Notes: generated by a model not told the origin, from the sequence alone. A stretch of 64,000 bases of DNA from CADEFX01 sp046154585 (GCA_046154585.1 JBJXDX010000090.1:62001-126000); one strand, 5' to 3'. Numbered from the stretch's first letter, positions 17,378 through 28,858 are shown. Numbers and translations are program-made.

Positions 17378-17692
17378 ATGAAATTTCGCCCGCTGCACGA
17401 TCGCGTCGTAGTCCGCCGCACCGAAGAGGACACGAAGACGGCCGGCGGCATCATCATTCCGGACACAGCCAAGGAAAAGCCCATGCAGGGCGAGGTCGTC
17501 GCCGTCGGCCCCGGCGGGCGCGACGAGGCCGGCCGGTTGATCCCCCTGGACGTCAAGAAGGGCGATCGCGTCCTGTTCGGCAAGTGGTCCGGCACCGAGG
17601 TGAAGATCGACGGCCAGGAGCTGTTGATCATGAAAGAGAGCGACATCATGGGCGTGATCGACGGCAAGGTTTCCGTCCGCGCTGCAGCCTGA
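17378..17692 (+). CDS. groES: Co-chaperonin GroES
   Basis: This is 104 residues from MKFRPLHDRVVVRR, preceded by GAAGGGG. The mobile loop (KTAGGIIIPD) and the roof segment are intact, and the size is standard. It forms the heptameric lid of GroEL. It is followed by groEL after 48 bases and shares the CIRCE-controlled promoter. The gene has the same composition as its surroundings, with no sign of recent transfer. Confidence 0.97.
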   Translation: MKFRPLHDRVVVRRTEEDTKTAGGIIIPDTAKEKPMQGEVVAVGPGGRDEAGRLIPLDVKKGDRVLFGKWSGTEVKIDGQELLIMKESDIMGVIDGKVSVRAAA

Positions 17693-17740
17693 TCGCCCAC
17701 GCAATTTTTCCGAATTCCAATCTCCAGGGAGTAGCCCCAG

Positions 17741-19378
<1,638 letters not shown>

Positions 19379-19392
19379 CGGCAGCGCGTCAG

Positions 19393-19438
19393 AGGCGGCA
19401 CGGGTGAGGACGATGGTGCGTTTCACCCGGTGCCGCCT
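19393..19438 (+). terminator. Hairpin terminator after groEL
   Basis: AGGCGGCA plus CGGGTGA pair with TCACCCGG plus TGCCGCCT, a stem of about 15 pairs with one bulged G and a 15-base loop, starting 15 bases after the groEL stop. There is no T-tract, so it may act as a 3' stabiliser as well as a stop. Confidence 0.6.
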
Positions 19439-19488
19439 ACGCGTCTGATGCGTACGGAGTGCCGCACTCTAATTCGCAAGGCCGATCC

Positions 19489-19746
19489 ATGCGATTGATC
19501 ATTGTGCTGCTGGCCATGAGTCTGGTTGCGGAGCCGGCCCGGTCTCAAGTCTTACCGGCACCGGCAAAGCCTCGCGGCGAACCACCATCGGCACGTGCAC
19601 TTGCGCTCAAAGATGCCCAGGAATTCGCCAATTGTGAAGGCCGGTGGGAAGCTGCAACCCACATGACGAAAAAGCAGTGGTCCCTAACCTGTCGCCGGGT
19701 TTTGGATCGGTTGCGTCTTCTCGATCTGCGTGGGGGCGCGCGGTGA
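19489..19746 (+). CDS. Small predicted exported protein
   Basis: This is 85 residues from MRLIIVLLAMSLVAEPARSQ, a signal peptide with a likely cut after ARS. A longer frame starts 10 codons upstream. The mature part has a Pro/Ala stretch, then NCEGRWEAATHMTKKQWSLT with two cysteines 19 apart. I do not recognise the family. It stands alone after groEL. Confidence 0.5.
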   Translation: MRLIIVLLAMSLVAEPARSQVLPAPAKPRGEPPSARALALKDAQEFANCEGRWEAATHMTKKQWSLTCRRVLDRLRLLDLRGGAR

Positions 19747-19800
19747 GCGGACGTATGCCGCCCCAGTCATCGGGTGATGGCCAAGTTGGAAAGACATTCC

Positions 19801-19959
19801 ATGAATGAAAGCATCGCGCAGCTCGATAGTCTCCTGCGAGACGTCGTGGACCATCTCAAAGCAGGGACAAAACCCGACAGGAGAGCTGCAGTTCTCAAAT
19901 TGGATCGCTTGGCGGCCGTCGCCACGACGCTGGCCTTCACGATCAAATCGGCGCGTTGA
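19801..19959 (+). CDS. Small helical protein of unknown function
   Basis: This is 52 residues from MNESIAQLDSLL, with GGAAAG about 8 bases upstream of the ATG. The sequence is amphipathic and helical throughout and has no membrane segment. The size and isolation make it a tentative call; an earlier ATG 24 bases upstream is possible. Confidence 0.35.
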   Translation: MNESIAQLDSLLRDVVDHLKAGTKPDRRAAVLKLDRLAAVATTLAFTIKSAR

Positions 19960-20282
19960 GCAATGCTACGCGAGCGTTTCCGGTTGGGATGGGAGGGCAC
20001 TGCGCATTTTTGAACAAGGAAGCAGGCGCCTTGTCCCACATCGCCAGGGCGAGACTGACAGCGTTGAGTATGGCCGCTACGATGCCGTCGTTGGCGGAAG
20101 ATCCTGGCCGTTACGATCTAGCAGAGAAACACACGATTGGGGGCATTCGTGCAGCTGGCATCGATCCGCCTGTGGCTCGGCGCTTTATGAGTGCACGGCT
20201 AGCAGGCTGCTGAAATTCTGGTCTGCTGACAGGCCCATGCGAATATGATTCCGTTCGTGGCTCCTGAGCAAGGGGGCTTTGA
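19960..20282. other. Unassigned stretch before the transposase remnant
   Basis: No convincing gene is seen. A frame from TTG 19956 to 20215 is open (85 codons) but has no ribosome-binding site and no recognisable product. The segment AGGCTGCTGAAATTCTG at 20204-20220 resembles the terminal repeats I recall for related IS5-type elements and may mark the left end of the element; its partner is not found. Confidence 0.3.
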
Positions 20283-21135
20283 TGGGGGTCGCTGTTCTCG
20301 TATGTGGATGTGGAGGGGCGTGTGCCGGCGAGGCATCCGCTGCGCACGATCCGCACGCTGGTCAACGAGGTGCTGGCTTCGCTCGACTCTGAATTCGAGC
20401 GCCTCTACGAGGGTGCGGGCCGGCAGTCGGTAGCGCCGGAACGGCTGCTTCGGGCCTCGCTTCTGCAGGCGTTCTACTCGGTACGCTCCGTGTGCCAGCT
20501 CATGGAGCAGATCGACTATAATTTGCTGTTCCGGTGGTACGTTGGGCTCGGCATCGACGATCCCGTTTGGGACCACTCAACGTTCTCGATGAACCGCGAC
20601 CGGCTGCTCGACGCCGATGTTGCAGCAAAGTTCCTCGAAGCCGTGCTGCGCCACCCGCGTGTGAAGCGTTTCCTGTCCGACGATCACTTCTCGGTCGTGC
20701 TGGAAGCACGCCTCCGGCATGACGGCACGCTGGTGGAGGCGTGGGCTTCTCTCAAGAGCTTCCGCGCCAAGGACGGCTCGGACGATCCGCCGTCTCCGGG
20801 GTGCAACGGCGAGCGCGATTTCCACGGCGAGAAGCGTTCCAACGACACGCACGAGAGCACGACCGACCCGAGGCCAAGCTTTATCGCAAGGGCTCGAGCC
20901 AGCCGGCCAAGCTCTACTTCATGGGCCACGTGCTCATCGAGAACCGGCACGGTCTCGTCGTTCAGGCTGACGCCACGGAGGCCAACGGGGTGGCCGAGCG
21001 CGCCGCTGCCCTCGACATGCTCGACGCCGACAAGGGCTACGACACGAGCGACTTTGTTGCGGATCTAAGGCAGAAATGCGTGACGCCGCACGTGGCGCAG
21101 AAGGCGAAGGGGTCGGCCATCGACCGGCAGGACTC
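20283..21135 (+). pseudogene. Degenerate IS5-type transposase
   Basis: Frame 1 from about 20292 reads SYVDVEGRVPARHPLRTIR, then LLRASLLQAFYSVRS and DPVWDHSTFS, strongly transposase-like (IS5/IS1182-like DDE group). Defects are several: a TGA at 20280 just before the homology, an 8-codon in-frame insertion near 20697-20720 separating the usual FSV and DGTL before the first catalytic Asp, a one-base loss near 20868-20872 after which the protein continues in another frame (AKLYRKGSSQPAKLYFMGH, then DADKGYDTSDFVADLRQ), and loss of everything after VAQKAKGSAID, including the usual C-terminal EAFGWIKT block. It cannot make active transposase. Confidence 0.8.
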
Positions 21136-21262
21136 GGGCTCGGAGCGGCGCATTACGCACCGTGCCGATGAGCGTCGCGTTTCCCGGCGACGCCACCGCC
21201 ACCCTTTCCGAGGCCGTCCAGGCGGAGATCGCCGAACTTCGCCTGCCGGGTCGGTTATGCGG

Positions 21263-21863
21263 CTAACCTTGCCAACCGCACGCCGCACCGGCGATGTAGC
21301 CGGGAAAGCGCTTGGCCCATGCCTCGAGATCTGCGTCGGCGAAGGCGGCATCTATCCGGTCCTGGCCGCAGAGCCGCGCAAGCCCCGCGACGAGCGCCGC
21401 GACCGCGCGGGCGCCTTCCAGCGCCGCCGGCATCGGCAGGCCGAGGGACTGCCAGCGTGCAGTCACCTTCTCGTCGGCCGCGCTCGTCCCGTACAATACC
21501 AGGTCGTGGAAATTCTGCAGCCGTTTGCGGAAAAAGACTTCGTTGCGCGCCATATCGCCGGCGAGCGCGTCGAGGCTCTCGCTGTCGCACTGCGGCGGGA
21601 GCACATCACCCGCACGCAGCACGTCGCCGATGGTCAACGCAGCGCCGGATGCGTCGCTCAAGCCGCCGATGCGGACCGCGCCGTCCGCCGTTGCAATCAC
21701 GGCCGAGGCGCCACCGAGAGGACGGTGCCGGCACGGGCCGCGCCCGTCGCGTCCGTCACCTCGAGCGACAGCACGTTATAGGCGCCTATGGCCTTAAGCA
21801 GCTTCGGCACGCAAAGCGGATTGGCATAGCCTGTGCCGCCGCCAGGGGGCGATGCAGTCCAGG
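21263..21863 (-). pseudogene. Frameshifted, 5'-truncated gene of unknown family
   Basis: Minus-strand reading gives a codon-like stretch ending at 21263 (GAACGWQG end) whose first recognisable part, GTGYANPLCVPKLLKAIG then YNVLSLEVTDATG, lies in a different frame upstream. The frames meet near 21700, where GTVLS runs into a stop while the next frame continues ASAVIATADGAVRIGG. The combined protein would exceed 180 residues. The 3' portion could instead be a short gene of 145 residues from GTG 21700. I cannot name the product. It lies between the IS remnant and GtrA, in a decayed patch. Confidence 0.35.
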
Positions 21864-21885
21864 GTGTTCTCGCGTTTCGTTAAGT

Positions 21886-21901
21886 CCCGGCCTAAGCCGG
21901 G
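21886..21901. repeat. Short perfect palindrome (CCCGGC-CTAA-GCCGGG)
   Basis: A 6-base stem with a 4-base loop sits in the decayed intergenic patch upstream of the GtrA gene's 3' end. Palindromes of this type are common dispersed intergenic repeats in Rhizobiales; only one copy was noticed here. Confidence 0.4.
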
Positions 21902-22003
21902 GCACACCGCCGGAGCGGTCCGGGTCATCCCCAGCTCCCGCCGGAGGACCGCTGCGAAAGTTCGCCACCTCTCCCGACAGCACGCTCCGGCCGTGCCATG
22001 GCG

Positions 22004-22429
22004 TCAGCCAGAATCGCGGAAAACCACAAGCCGAGCCGTCAGAAAATTCCAGATAAGCACGACGCCCGTCGCGACCACCTGCGCAAGCAGGTAAGGCAAG
22101 CCTCCGCTCGATAGCACGGCCACGATAATGGCATTCAACGCGAGGCCAACAGACAAGGCTCCGTAATATTTTGCGAGACCCGGGCCGAACTGCCCGCTCG
22201 CCTTGAACGTGTATCGCCGGTTAAGCACGTAGCTGACGAATGCCCCAGCGACAAATCCGAGAGTTGTCGCCGGGACCGGGCCGATTTGCCTGAATTCGAC
22301 CAAAGCGATCAAAATGGCATAGTGAACGCCTGTGGCGGCGAGTCCCACACAGGCAAAGCGCAGAAACTGCTGCGCGAGCGGCACACCCGCAAGTCGTCTG
22401 GCAACAGCACCGGAAGACTCGAAAATCAC
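22004..22429 (-). CDS. GtrA-like membrane protein
   Basis: This is 141 residues from a GTG start. Four membrane segments are seen, with the family marks FLRFACVGLAATGVHY at the start, FVSYVLNRRYTF after segment two and NFLTARLVVF at the end. GtrA proteins are thought to flip or assist polyprenyl-linked sugars for surface glycosylation; partner glycosyltransferases are absent here. It may be an orphan left in a rearranged region. Confidence 0.85.
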   Translation of the reverse strand: MIFESSGAVARRLAGVPLAQQFLRFACVGLAATGVHYAILIALVEFRQIGPVPATTLGFVAGAFVSYVLNRRYTFKASGQFGPGLAKYYGALSVGLALNAIIVAVLSSGGLPYLLAQVVATGVVLIWNFLTARLVVFRDSG

Positions 22430-22766
22430 TTTGGTATCAATGGGTTGATTTTCTACTGAACAGTGGGCTACTTAGGAAAGCGCTCGGCATCGCGTGCAAT
22501 TGCGTTTTTCTACTACCGCAGGTGGTGGCGATTCCGAAAGCTGTGTATATCTGCTACATTTTCTAGCGCCAGTCCGGGAATCATCTCACTCAATAAAAGT
22601 ACCTAGAATTCCAGGAACTTCCCAGCGCCGGGTGCATTCTAACACGTATTTAAAATTTGATCCGCCGCTGCCATCATTTGTCAATAGTTACTCACGAAAC
22701 TTAACCAGTCTGGGATATATGTCAGGATCGAAAGCAGCAACAGTCGCTGCGGCAGGAGACATCATA
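22430..22766. other. Lower-GC intergenic stretch
   Basis: These 337 bases are clearly AT-richer than the flanks (for example TATTTAAAATTTGATCC near 22646). No gene is supported; the frame open across it reads as low-complexity and lacks a ribosome-binding site until 22753. It probably contains the promoter of the next small gene. Confidence 0.4.
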
Positions 22767-23036
22767 ATGTTCTGGGCGTTGGTTGGAATTGGCATCGCAG
22801 GGGCCGTCGCTGGCACCGCAACCAAAGTGCCTGTGATTGCTGTAATGTCTGCGCTCCTGATTTTGGCCGCTCCACTTGTGTTGACGTTGGCCGGTCATTC
22901 AGTGCTTGCGACCATCGCCTTTACACTGGGCTCGGTAATCGTTCTGCAGACTTGCTATCTTCTCGGGGTATTCTGCGGAATGCGTTTTAAAAGCCCGTCA
23001 GCGGGGCGCGATGAACTGCCACAAAGCTCACGCTGA
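22767..23036 (+). CDS. Small membrane protein of unknown function
   Basis: This is 89 residues. The start at MFWALVGIGIAG is favoured by AGGAG 9 bases upstream; the frame is open for 91 more codons upstream without such a site. Three hydrophobic stretches run in series (FWALVGIGIAGAVAG, VIAVMSALLILAAPLVLTL, TIAFTLGSVIVLQTCYLLGV), then a short polar tail. No family recognised. It lies in a lower-GC patch, so it may be horizontally acquired. Confidence 0.55.
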   Translation: MFWALVGIGIAGAVAGTATKVPVIAVMSALLILAAPLVLTLAGHSVLATIAFTLGSVIVLQTCYLLGVFCGMRFKSPSAGRDELPQSSR

Positions 23037-23057
23037 TCCAATCAGTTTAGAACCTAC

Positions 23058-23285
23058 CTAATACCCCAGCGCCGCCTTGATTGCAGCCAGCTCCGCCTTT
23101 GGTTCGGCATAAGCTTCGTAGGCGTTGTTCGAGCGCCGGTACCAATAGCGGCTGTTACTCTCGTCGCCTTCGATTTTGTGCAGCACGGCATGCACCCAGC
23201 ATGCGGTCACATCGTCCTCGTGCTTCTGGACGATGGCGTGCGCGCTCTCCCAGTCGCCGGCGAGCGCCAGATCGACGGCCTGCAT
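23058..23285 (-). CDS. Small conserved protein with W-H-H-EGD-W motif, coupled to queC
   Basis: This is 75 residues from MQAVDLALAGDWESAH. AGGGGAG lies 3 bases upstream of this ATG, which is 11 bases after the queC stop, so the short start is preferred. The pattern CWVHAVLHKIEGDESNSRY then WYRRSN recurs in many bacterial proteins of about this size, and looks TPR-like. Function is unknown. Being the last gene of the GFA-queC operon, it could be linked to deazaguanine metabolism, but this is only positional. Confidence 0.65.
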   Translation of the reverse strand: MQAVDLALAGDWESAHAIVQKHEDDVTACWVHAVLHKIEGDESNSRYWYRRSNNAYEAYAEPKAELAAIKAALGY

Positions 23286-23296
23286 CAACTCCCCTC

Positions 23297-24001
23297 TCAG
23301 TTCCGGGCCTTGTGCCACGCATCCCATCCTTTGGCTCTGAGGTCGCAGGCGGGACATGTCCCGCAGCCAGCGCCCCACGCGTGCCGTGTCGTACGATCGC
23401 CAAGATAGCAGGTGTGCGTGGCCTCGACGATGAGTTGGACCAGTGCATCACCGCCCAGCCTGTGTGCCATGGCCCACGTGCCGGCCTTGTCGATCCACAT
23501 CAAGGGCGTTTCGATGACGAACGGCACGTCCATGCCCAGCGCGAGTGCCTTGCCTAATGTCTGCAACGTGTCGTTGCGGCAATCGGGGTAGCCGGGGAAA
23601 TCCGTCTCGCACATCCCACCGACGAGCGTACGGATTCCCCGACGGTAGGCGAGGGCGCCCGCATAGGTGAAGAACAGCAGGTTGCGCCCCGGTACGAACG
23701 TGTTGGGGAGGCCGGCCGCGGTCATCTCGAAAGCCACGTCGCGGGTCAGCGACGTTTCGCTGATCTGGCCAAGCGTGGCGAGCTCCAGGATATGATCTAC
23801 GCCGAGGCGCGCGCCCCATGACGGCTGCATGCCGACGAGGGCCGCGCGGATGGCAGGCCGTTGCACCAGCTCGATTTCGTGGCGCTGCCCGTAGGCGTAT
23901 CCGATCGTCTCGACCCGGTCGTAGCGCTCGAGGGCCCAGGCGAGGCAAACCGTGGAATCCTGCCCGCCCGAAAACAGCACCAGCGCAGACGTGGTGTTCA
24001 C
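23297..24001 (-). CDS. queC: 7-cyano-7-deazaguanine synthase QueC
   Basis: This is 234 residues. The PP-loop SGGQDS at 11-16 binds ATP, and four cysteines (198, 213, 216, 219 in the block CGTCPACD) form the zinc site. The enzyme converts 7-carboxy-7-deazaguanine to preQ0 using ATP and ammonia, in the queuosine tRNA modification pathway. The other pathway genes (queD, queE, folE-type) are not in this window. It begins 2 bases after the GFA-type gene stop, so they are co-transcribed. Confidence 0.95.
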   Translation of the reverse strand: MNTTSALVLFSGGQDSTVCLAWALERYDRVETIGYAYGQRHEIELVQRPAIRAALVGMQPSWGARLGVDHILELATLGQISETSLTRDVAFEMTAAGLPNTFVPGRNLLFFTYAGALAYRRGIRTLVGGMCETDFPGYPDCRNDTLQTLGKALALGMDVPFVIETPLMWIDKAGTWAMAHRLGGDALVQLIVEATHTCYLGDRTTRHAWGAGCGTCPACDLRAKGWDAWHKARN

Positions 24002-24003
24002 GC

Positions 24004-24363
24004 CTAGCGGCTCCGGCCGTCGAACCGGGTCGTCTTCAGCGACGCGACCTCCACGTCATCAAGGCAACGCACATTGAGGGCGACCATTTTCTTGCCGTCG
24101 GGGCCCGTGCCGCGGGCGAAGGGCTCGGTGCCGCAGGTCTGGCAAAACTGGTGATGTATCTTGTGCGTGTTGAAGAGGTATTCCTTCAGGTTGCTCCCGC
24201 CCGAGAGCAGCGTGAACTTGTCCTCCGGAACGAACGAGATCAGAAGACCATGCTTGCTGCAGATCGAGCAGTTGCATTGGATGACTTGGGCGAGGTCGGT
24301 TTCCGCCGTGTAGCGCACGGCGCCGCAATGGCACGCACCCTGGTGTGTTGGCAACTCGGGCAT
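24004..24363 (-). CDS. GFA (CENP-V/GFA) zinc-fold protein
   Basis: This is 119 residues from MPELPTHQGACHCGAVRY. The zinc-binding cysteines are intact: CHC, then CNCSICSKHG, then CQTCG. The family includes glutathione-dependent formaldehyde-activating enzyme and many unassigned members; activity cannot be told from sequence. The longer frame with 28 extra residues is unlikely. First gene of the operon with queC, divergent from eno. Confidence 0.8.
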   Translation of the reverse strand: MPELPTHQGACHCGAVRYTAETDLAQVIQCNCSICSKHGLLISFVPEDKFTLLSGGSNLKEYLFNTHKIHHQFCQTCGTEPFARGTGPDGKKMVALNVRCLDDVEVASLKTTRFDGRSR

Positions 24364-24482
24364 GACAGCCTCCAACTCCAACGAGATCGGGCCTTGCGCC
24401 CCGCGCCTGACGATATAAAACCGCCGCAGCATCGCATGGGGCAGCATGTTCCCACAACCTGACGTCGCGAAGGAGGTTCCGC

Positions 24483-25775
<1,293 letters not shown>

Positions 25776-25869
25776 ACTTCCGTCGTCGGAACAGTACTTT
25801 ACGTGCGCTTAACCGCCTTGCGCTAGAACTCTGAGCGTCGGTAGCTCAGCGTCTTCGTGAGTTTGTGTT

Positions 25870-26199
25870 TTGCGTCATTCCCGACATGATGACTTCAAGT
25901 CTCCGCGGCGGCAGATCCCGGTGTTGCTCATCTGCGTGTGCCTGGCGGGGTACTTTGGTTATCACGCGATCCAAGGCAAGCACGGTCTCGAAGCGCGCTC
26001 CCGGTTGATTGAACGCTCCAAGGTTGTCGAGCGCGAAATCAGGAGCCTCGAGACCGTGCTTGCGACCCTCGAACTCGAGGTCGCCTTGCTGTCGCCGGCC
26101 AAGCCGGACCCCGACTACATCGATGAGCTGGCCCGGGACATCTTGGGCTTCGCCCGTCCAAACGACCAGATCCTGACCGGTGCGCTGGCCCGCCGCTGA
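25870..26199 (+). CDS. Septum formation initiator FtsB/DivIC family protein
   Basis: This is 109 residues, starting at TTG because the preceding in-frame triplet 12 bases upstream is a stop and no ATG or GTG is available. After a short basic tail comes one membrane segment (PVLLICVCLAGYFGYHAI), then a coiled coil (RLIERSKVVEREIRSLETVL). This is the bitopic FtsB layout: N-terminus in, coiled coil in the periplasm binding FtsL/FtsQ. Its place between eno and pdhA is the usual alphaproteobacterial one. Confidence 0.85.
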   Translation: MRHSRHDDFKSPRRQIPVLLICVCLAGYFGYHAIQGKHGLEARSRLIERSKVVEREIRSLETVLATLELEVALLSPAKPDPDYIDELARDILGFARPNDQILTGALARR

Positions 26200-26352
26200 C
26201 CCTGTCTAGAGCGTGGGGCAATGCCGCTCCGGCACGGTTCCGCCAGGCGGACTTGCTGTACCGATCCAACTGGCAAAGCCGGCAGGCCTCATGTAGGTTC
26301 GGGACCGATCAATCAACCCTTTCAGTTCATGACGGCAAGGAAGGTTCCGGCG

Positions 26353-27384
26353 ATGACCGAAGGCATTGCGCACGGTGCTGCCATTGCAACACGTACCGTG
26401 GCCACGCCGCGCGGGCCGGTCGCAGAATTCAGCCGCGCCGGCGAACTCAAGGCCTACCGCGAGATGCTCCTCATCCGCCGTTTCGAGGAGAAGGCGGGAC
26501 AGCTCTACGGCATGGGATTTATCGGCGGCTTCTGTCATCTCTATATCGGCCAGGAGGCCGTGGTCGTCGGCATGCAGATGGCCATCAAGGAGGGCGATCA
26601 GGTCATTACAACCTATCGCGACCATGGGCACATGCTGGCTTGCGGGATGGACCCGAAGGGTGTGATGGCCGAGTTGACCGGGCGCCGCGGAGGCTACTCC
26701 AGGGGCAAGGGCGGCTCCATGCACATGTTCTCCAAGTCCAAGGCGTTCTATGGCGGACATGGCATCGTGGGCGCCAACGTGCCGTTGGGCGCGGGTCTGG
26801 CCTTTGCCAATAAATACCGCGGCAACGACCATGTCTGCCTGACCTACTTCGGGGACGGCGCGGCCAATCAAGGGCAGGTCTACGAGAGCTTCAACATGGC
26901 GAAGCTGTGGTCGCTGCCGGTCATCTTCATCATCGAGAACAATCGCTACGCCATGGGGACATCGGTAGAGCGGGCGGCGGCCACGGTCGACTTCTCTCAC
27001 CGCGGCGCCTCCTTCGATATTCCGGGCGTGCAGGTCGATGGCATGGATGTGCGCGCCGTCAAGGCGGCCGGCGACAAGGCTGTCGCCGCGGCCCGCGCGG
27101 GCAAAGGCCCCTCCATCCTGGAAATGCTGACCTACCGCTACCGCGGCCACTCGATGTCGGACCCGGCCAAGTATCGCACCAGAGAAGAGGTCGACCGCGT
27201 GCGCGAAGAGAGCGACCCCATCGAGCGGGTGAAGAGGCGCGTCCTCGAAAACGGCATGATCAAGGAGGACGAGTTGAAAGCGATCGACGTCGACATTCGT
27301 GGCATCGTCAATGCGGCGGCGGAATTCGCGCAGAGCGATCCCGAGCCCGAAGCGGCCGAGCTATACACCGACGTATTCGTCTGA
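26353..27384 (+). CDS. pdhA: Pyruvate dehydrogenase E1 component, alpha subunit
   Basis: This is 343 residues from MTEGIAHGAA, chosen for AAGGAAGG about 8 bases upstream. The thiamine diphosphate motif GDGAANQGQVYESFN and IENNRYAMGTS are present, as is the phosphorylation-loop-like YRYRGHSMSDPA. It decarboxylates pyruvate with the beta subunit and passes the acetyl group to the lipoyl domains of E2 (and the lipoyl domain of PdhB). First gene of the PDH set. Confidence 0.96.
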   Translation: MTEGIAHGAAIATRTVATPRGPVAEFSRAGELKAYREMLLIRRFEEKAGQLYGMGFIGGFCHLYIGQEAVVVGMQMAIKEGDQVITTYRDHGHMLACGMDPKGVMAELTGRRGGYSRGKGGSMHMFSKSKAFYGGHGIVGANVPLGAGLAFANKYRGNDHVCLTYFGDGAANQGQVYESFNMAKLWSLPVIFIIENNRYAMGTSVERAAATVDFSHRGASFDIPGVQVDGMDVRAVKAAGDKAVAAARAGKGPSILEMLTYRYRGHSMSDPAKYRTREEVDRVREESDPIERVKRRVLENGMIKEDELKAIDVDIRGIVNAAAEFAQSDPEPEAAELYTDVFV

Positions 27385-27457
27385 TCCGCGTCGCAGCGCT
27401 GGGAAAGCAACAAGAAACTCCACTACGTCACACTGGAAACGCCTGAAGGTCGAACGG

Positions 27458-28858
27458 ATGTCCACTCAGATTCTCATGCCCGCTCTGTCTCCGACGATGG
27501 AGGAGGGGAAGCTCGCGAAATGGCTCGTGAAAGAGGGGAGCCGTATCAAGCCGGGTGACATCATCGCCGAGATCGAAACCGATAAGGCCACGATGGAGGT
27601 GGAGTCGATCGAAGAAGGCATCGTGTCCCAGCTTCTCATCGCCGAAGGCACGGAGAAGGTGAAGGTCAACACGCCGATCGCCGTCGTCAGCGCCGACGGC
27701 GAACACAAGGGCGAGGCCGCGCGCCCCAATGGCGGCGGAGCAGTTCACACGACGAGCACGGCCGATGCGCCGCCCCGGCCTGCGGTTGCGAAGCAGGAAA
27801 CGGCACAGGCAGTCCGGCCGCGGCTGGAGCCTGTAAGCGTTGCGCCGGCGATCGAGGTGGCGCCGGGCACCGACATGATCACGCAGACGATGCGCGAAGC
27901 GCTGCGCGATGCCATGGCTGAGGAAATGCGCCGCGACCCGGATGTGTTTCTCATGGGCGAGGAGGTCGCCCAGTATCAGGGCGCCTACAAGATCAGCCAG
28001 GGCCTGCTCGACGAGTTCGGCGCGCGCCGGGTCATCGACACGCCCATTACGGAGCAGGGTTTTGCCGGCATCGGCGTCGGCGCGGCCTTTGCGGGTCTCA
28101 AACCGATCGTGGAGTTCATGACCTGGAACTTCGCCATGCAGGCGATCGATCAGATCATCAACTCGGCGGCCAAGACGCTCTACATGTCGGGCGGCCAGAT
28201 GGGCAGCCCCATCGTGTTCCGCGGCCCGAACGGCGCCGCGGCGCGTGTTGCCGCACAGCACAGCCAGTGCTTCTCCGCCTGGTACGCCCACGTCCCCGGG
28301 CTCAAGGTCGTTGCGCCGTCCAATCCGGCCGACGCAAAGGGCCTGCTCAAATCGGCGATCCGCGATCCCAACCCTGTGCTCGTGCTCGAGAATGAAATGC
28401 TCTACGGCACGAGCGGTCCGGTGCCCAAGATCGAAGACTGGCTCGTGCCCATCGGCAAGGCGCGCATCGCGCGTGAAGGCACGGACGTCACGGTCGTCTC
28501 GTTCGCGCGCGGGATGATCTATGCGCTCGACGCCGCCGAGCGTCTGGCGAAAGAAGGCATTTCGGCCGAGGTCATCGATCTGCGTTCGCTGCGGCCGCTC
28601 GACATGGACACCATCCTCCAGTCGGTGCGCAAGACCAACCGGCTCGTGACGGTCGAGGAAGCGTGGCCCGTGTGCTCGGTCGGCTCGGAGATCTGTGCCC
28701 AGGTCGCCATTCAGGCGTTTGACTATCTCGATGCGCCACCGGCCAAGGTCAGCGGCGCGGACGTGCCGATGCCCTATGCGGCCAATCTCGAAAAGCTGGC
28801 TCTGCCCAATGCCGAGCATGTGGTCGAGGCCGTGAAGTCGGTGCTGTACACATCGTGA
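27458..28858 (+). CDS. pdhB: Pyruvate dehydrogenase E1 beta subunit with N-terminal lipoyl domain
   Basis: This is 466 residues. Residues 1-80 form a lipoyl domain with the DKA lipoylation site at K43; a Pro/Ala linker runs to about 140; the E1-beta transketolase-like domain follows (GEEVAQYQGAYK, DTPITEQGFAG, PIVFRGPNG, VTVEEAWP). An E1 beta carrying its own lipoyl domain is a known alphaproteobacterial feature. The lipoyl region is nearly the same as that of E2. It starts 73 bases after pdhA. Confidence 0.96.
   Translation: MSTQILMPALSPTMEEGKLAKWLVKEGSRIKPGDIIAEIETDKATMEVESIEEGIVSQLLIAEGTEKVKVNTPIAVVSADGEHKGEAARPNGGGAVHTTSTADAPPRPAVAKQETAQAVRPRLEPVSVAPAIEVAPGTDMITQTMREALRDAMAEEMRRDPDVFLMGEEVAQYQGAYKISQGLLDEFGARRVIDTPITEQGFAGIGVGAAFAGLKPIVEFMTWNFAMQAIDQIINSAAKTLYMSGGQMGSPIVFRGPNGAAARVAAQHSQCFSAWYAHVPGLKVVAPSNPADAKGLLKSAIRDPNPVLVLENEMLYGTSGPVPKIEDWLVPIGKARIAREGTDVTVVSFARGMIYALDAAERLAKEGISAEVIDLRSLRPLDMDTILQSVRKTNRLVTVEEAWPVCSVGSEICAQVAIQAFDYLDAPPAKVSGADVPMPYAANLEKLALPNAEHVVEAVKSVLYTS

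Noticed and set aside
20741..21781. 346-codon open frame on the plus strand
   Set aside because: Only its early part is transposase sequence after a frameshift; the later part is antisense to other coding-like DNA, so it is not one gene.
25835..25870. tRNA-like GTAGCTCAG string
   Set aside because: It resembles a D-arm, but no acceptor pairing, anticodon arm or TTCGA T-loop follows in the next 60 bases.
27458..28858. Lipoyl domain on E1 beta as a novelty
   Set aside because: A known feature of alphaproteobacterial pyruvate dehydrogenase.
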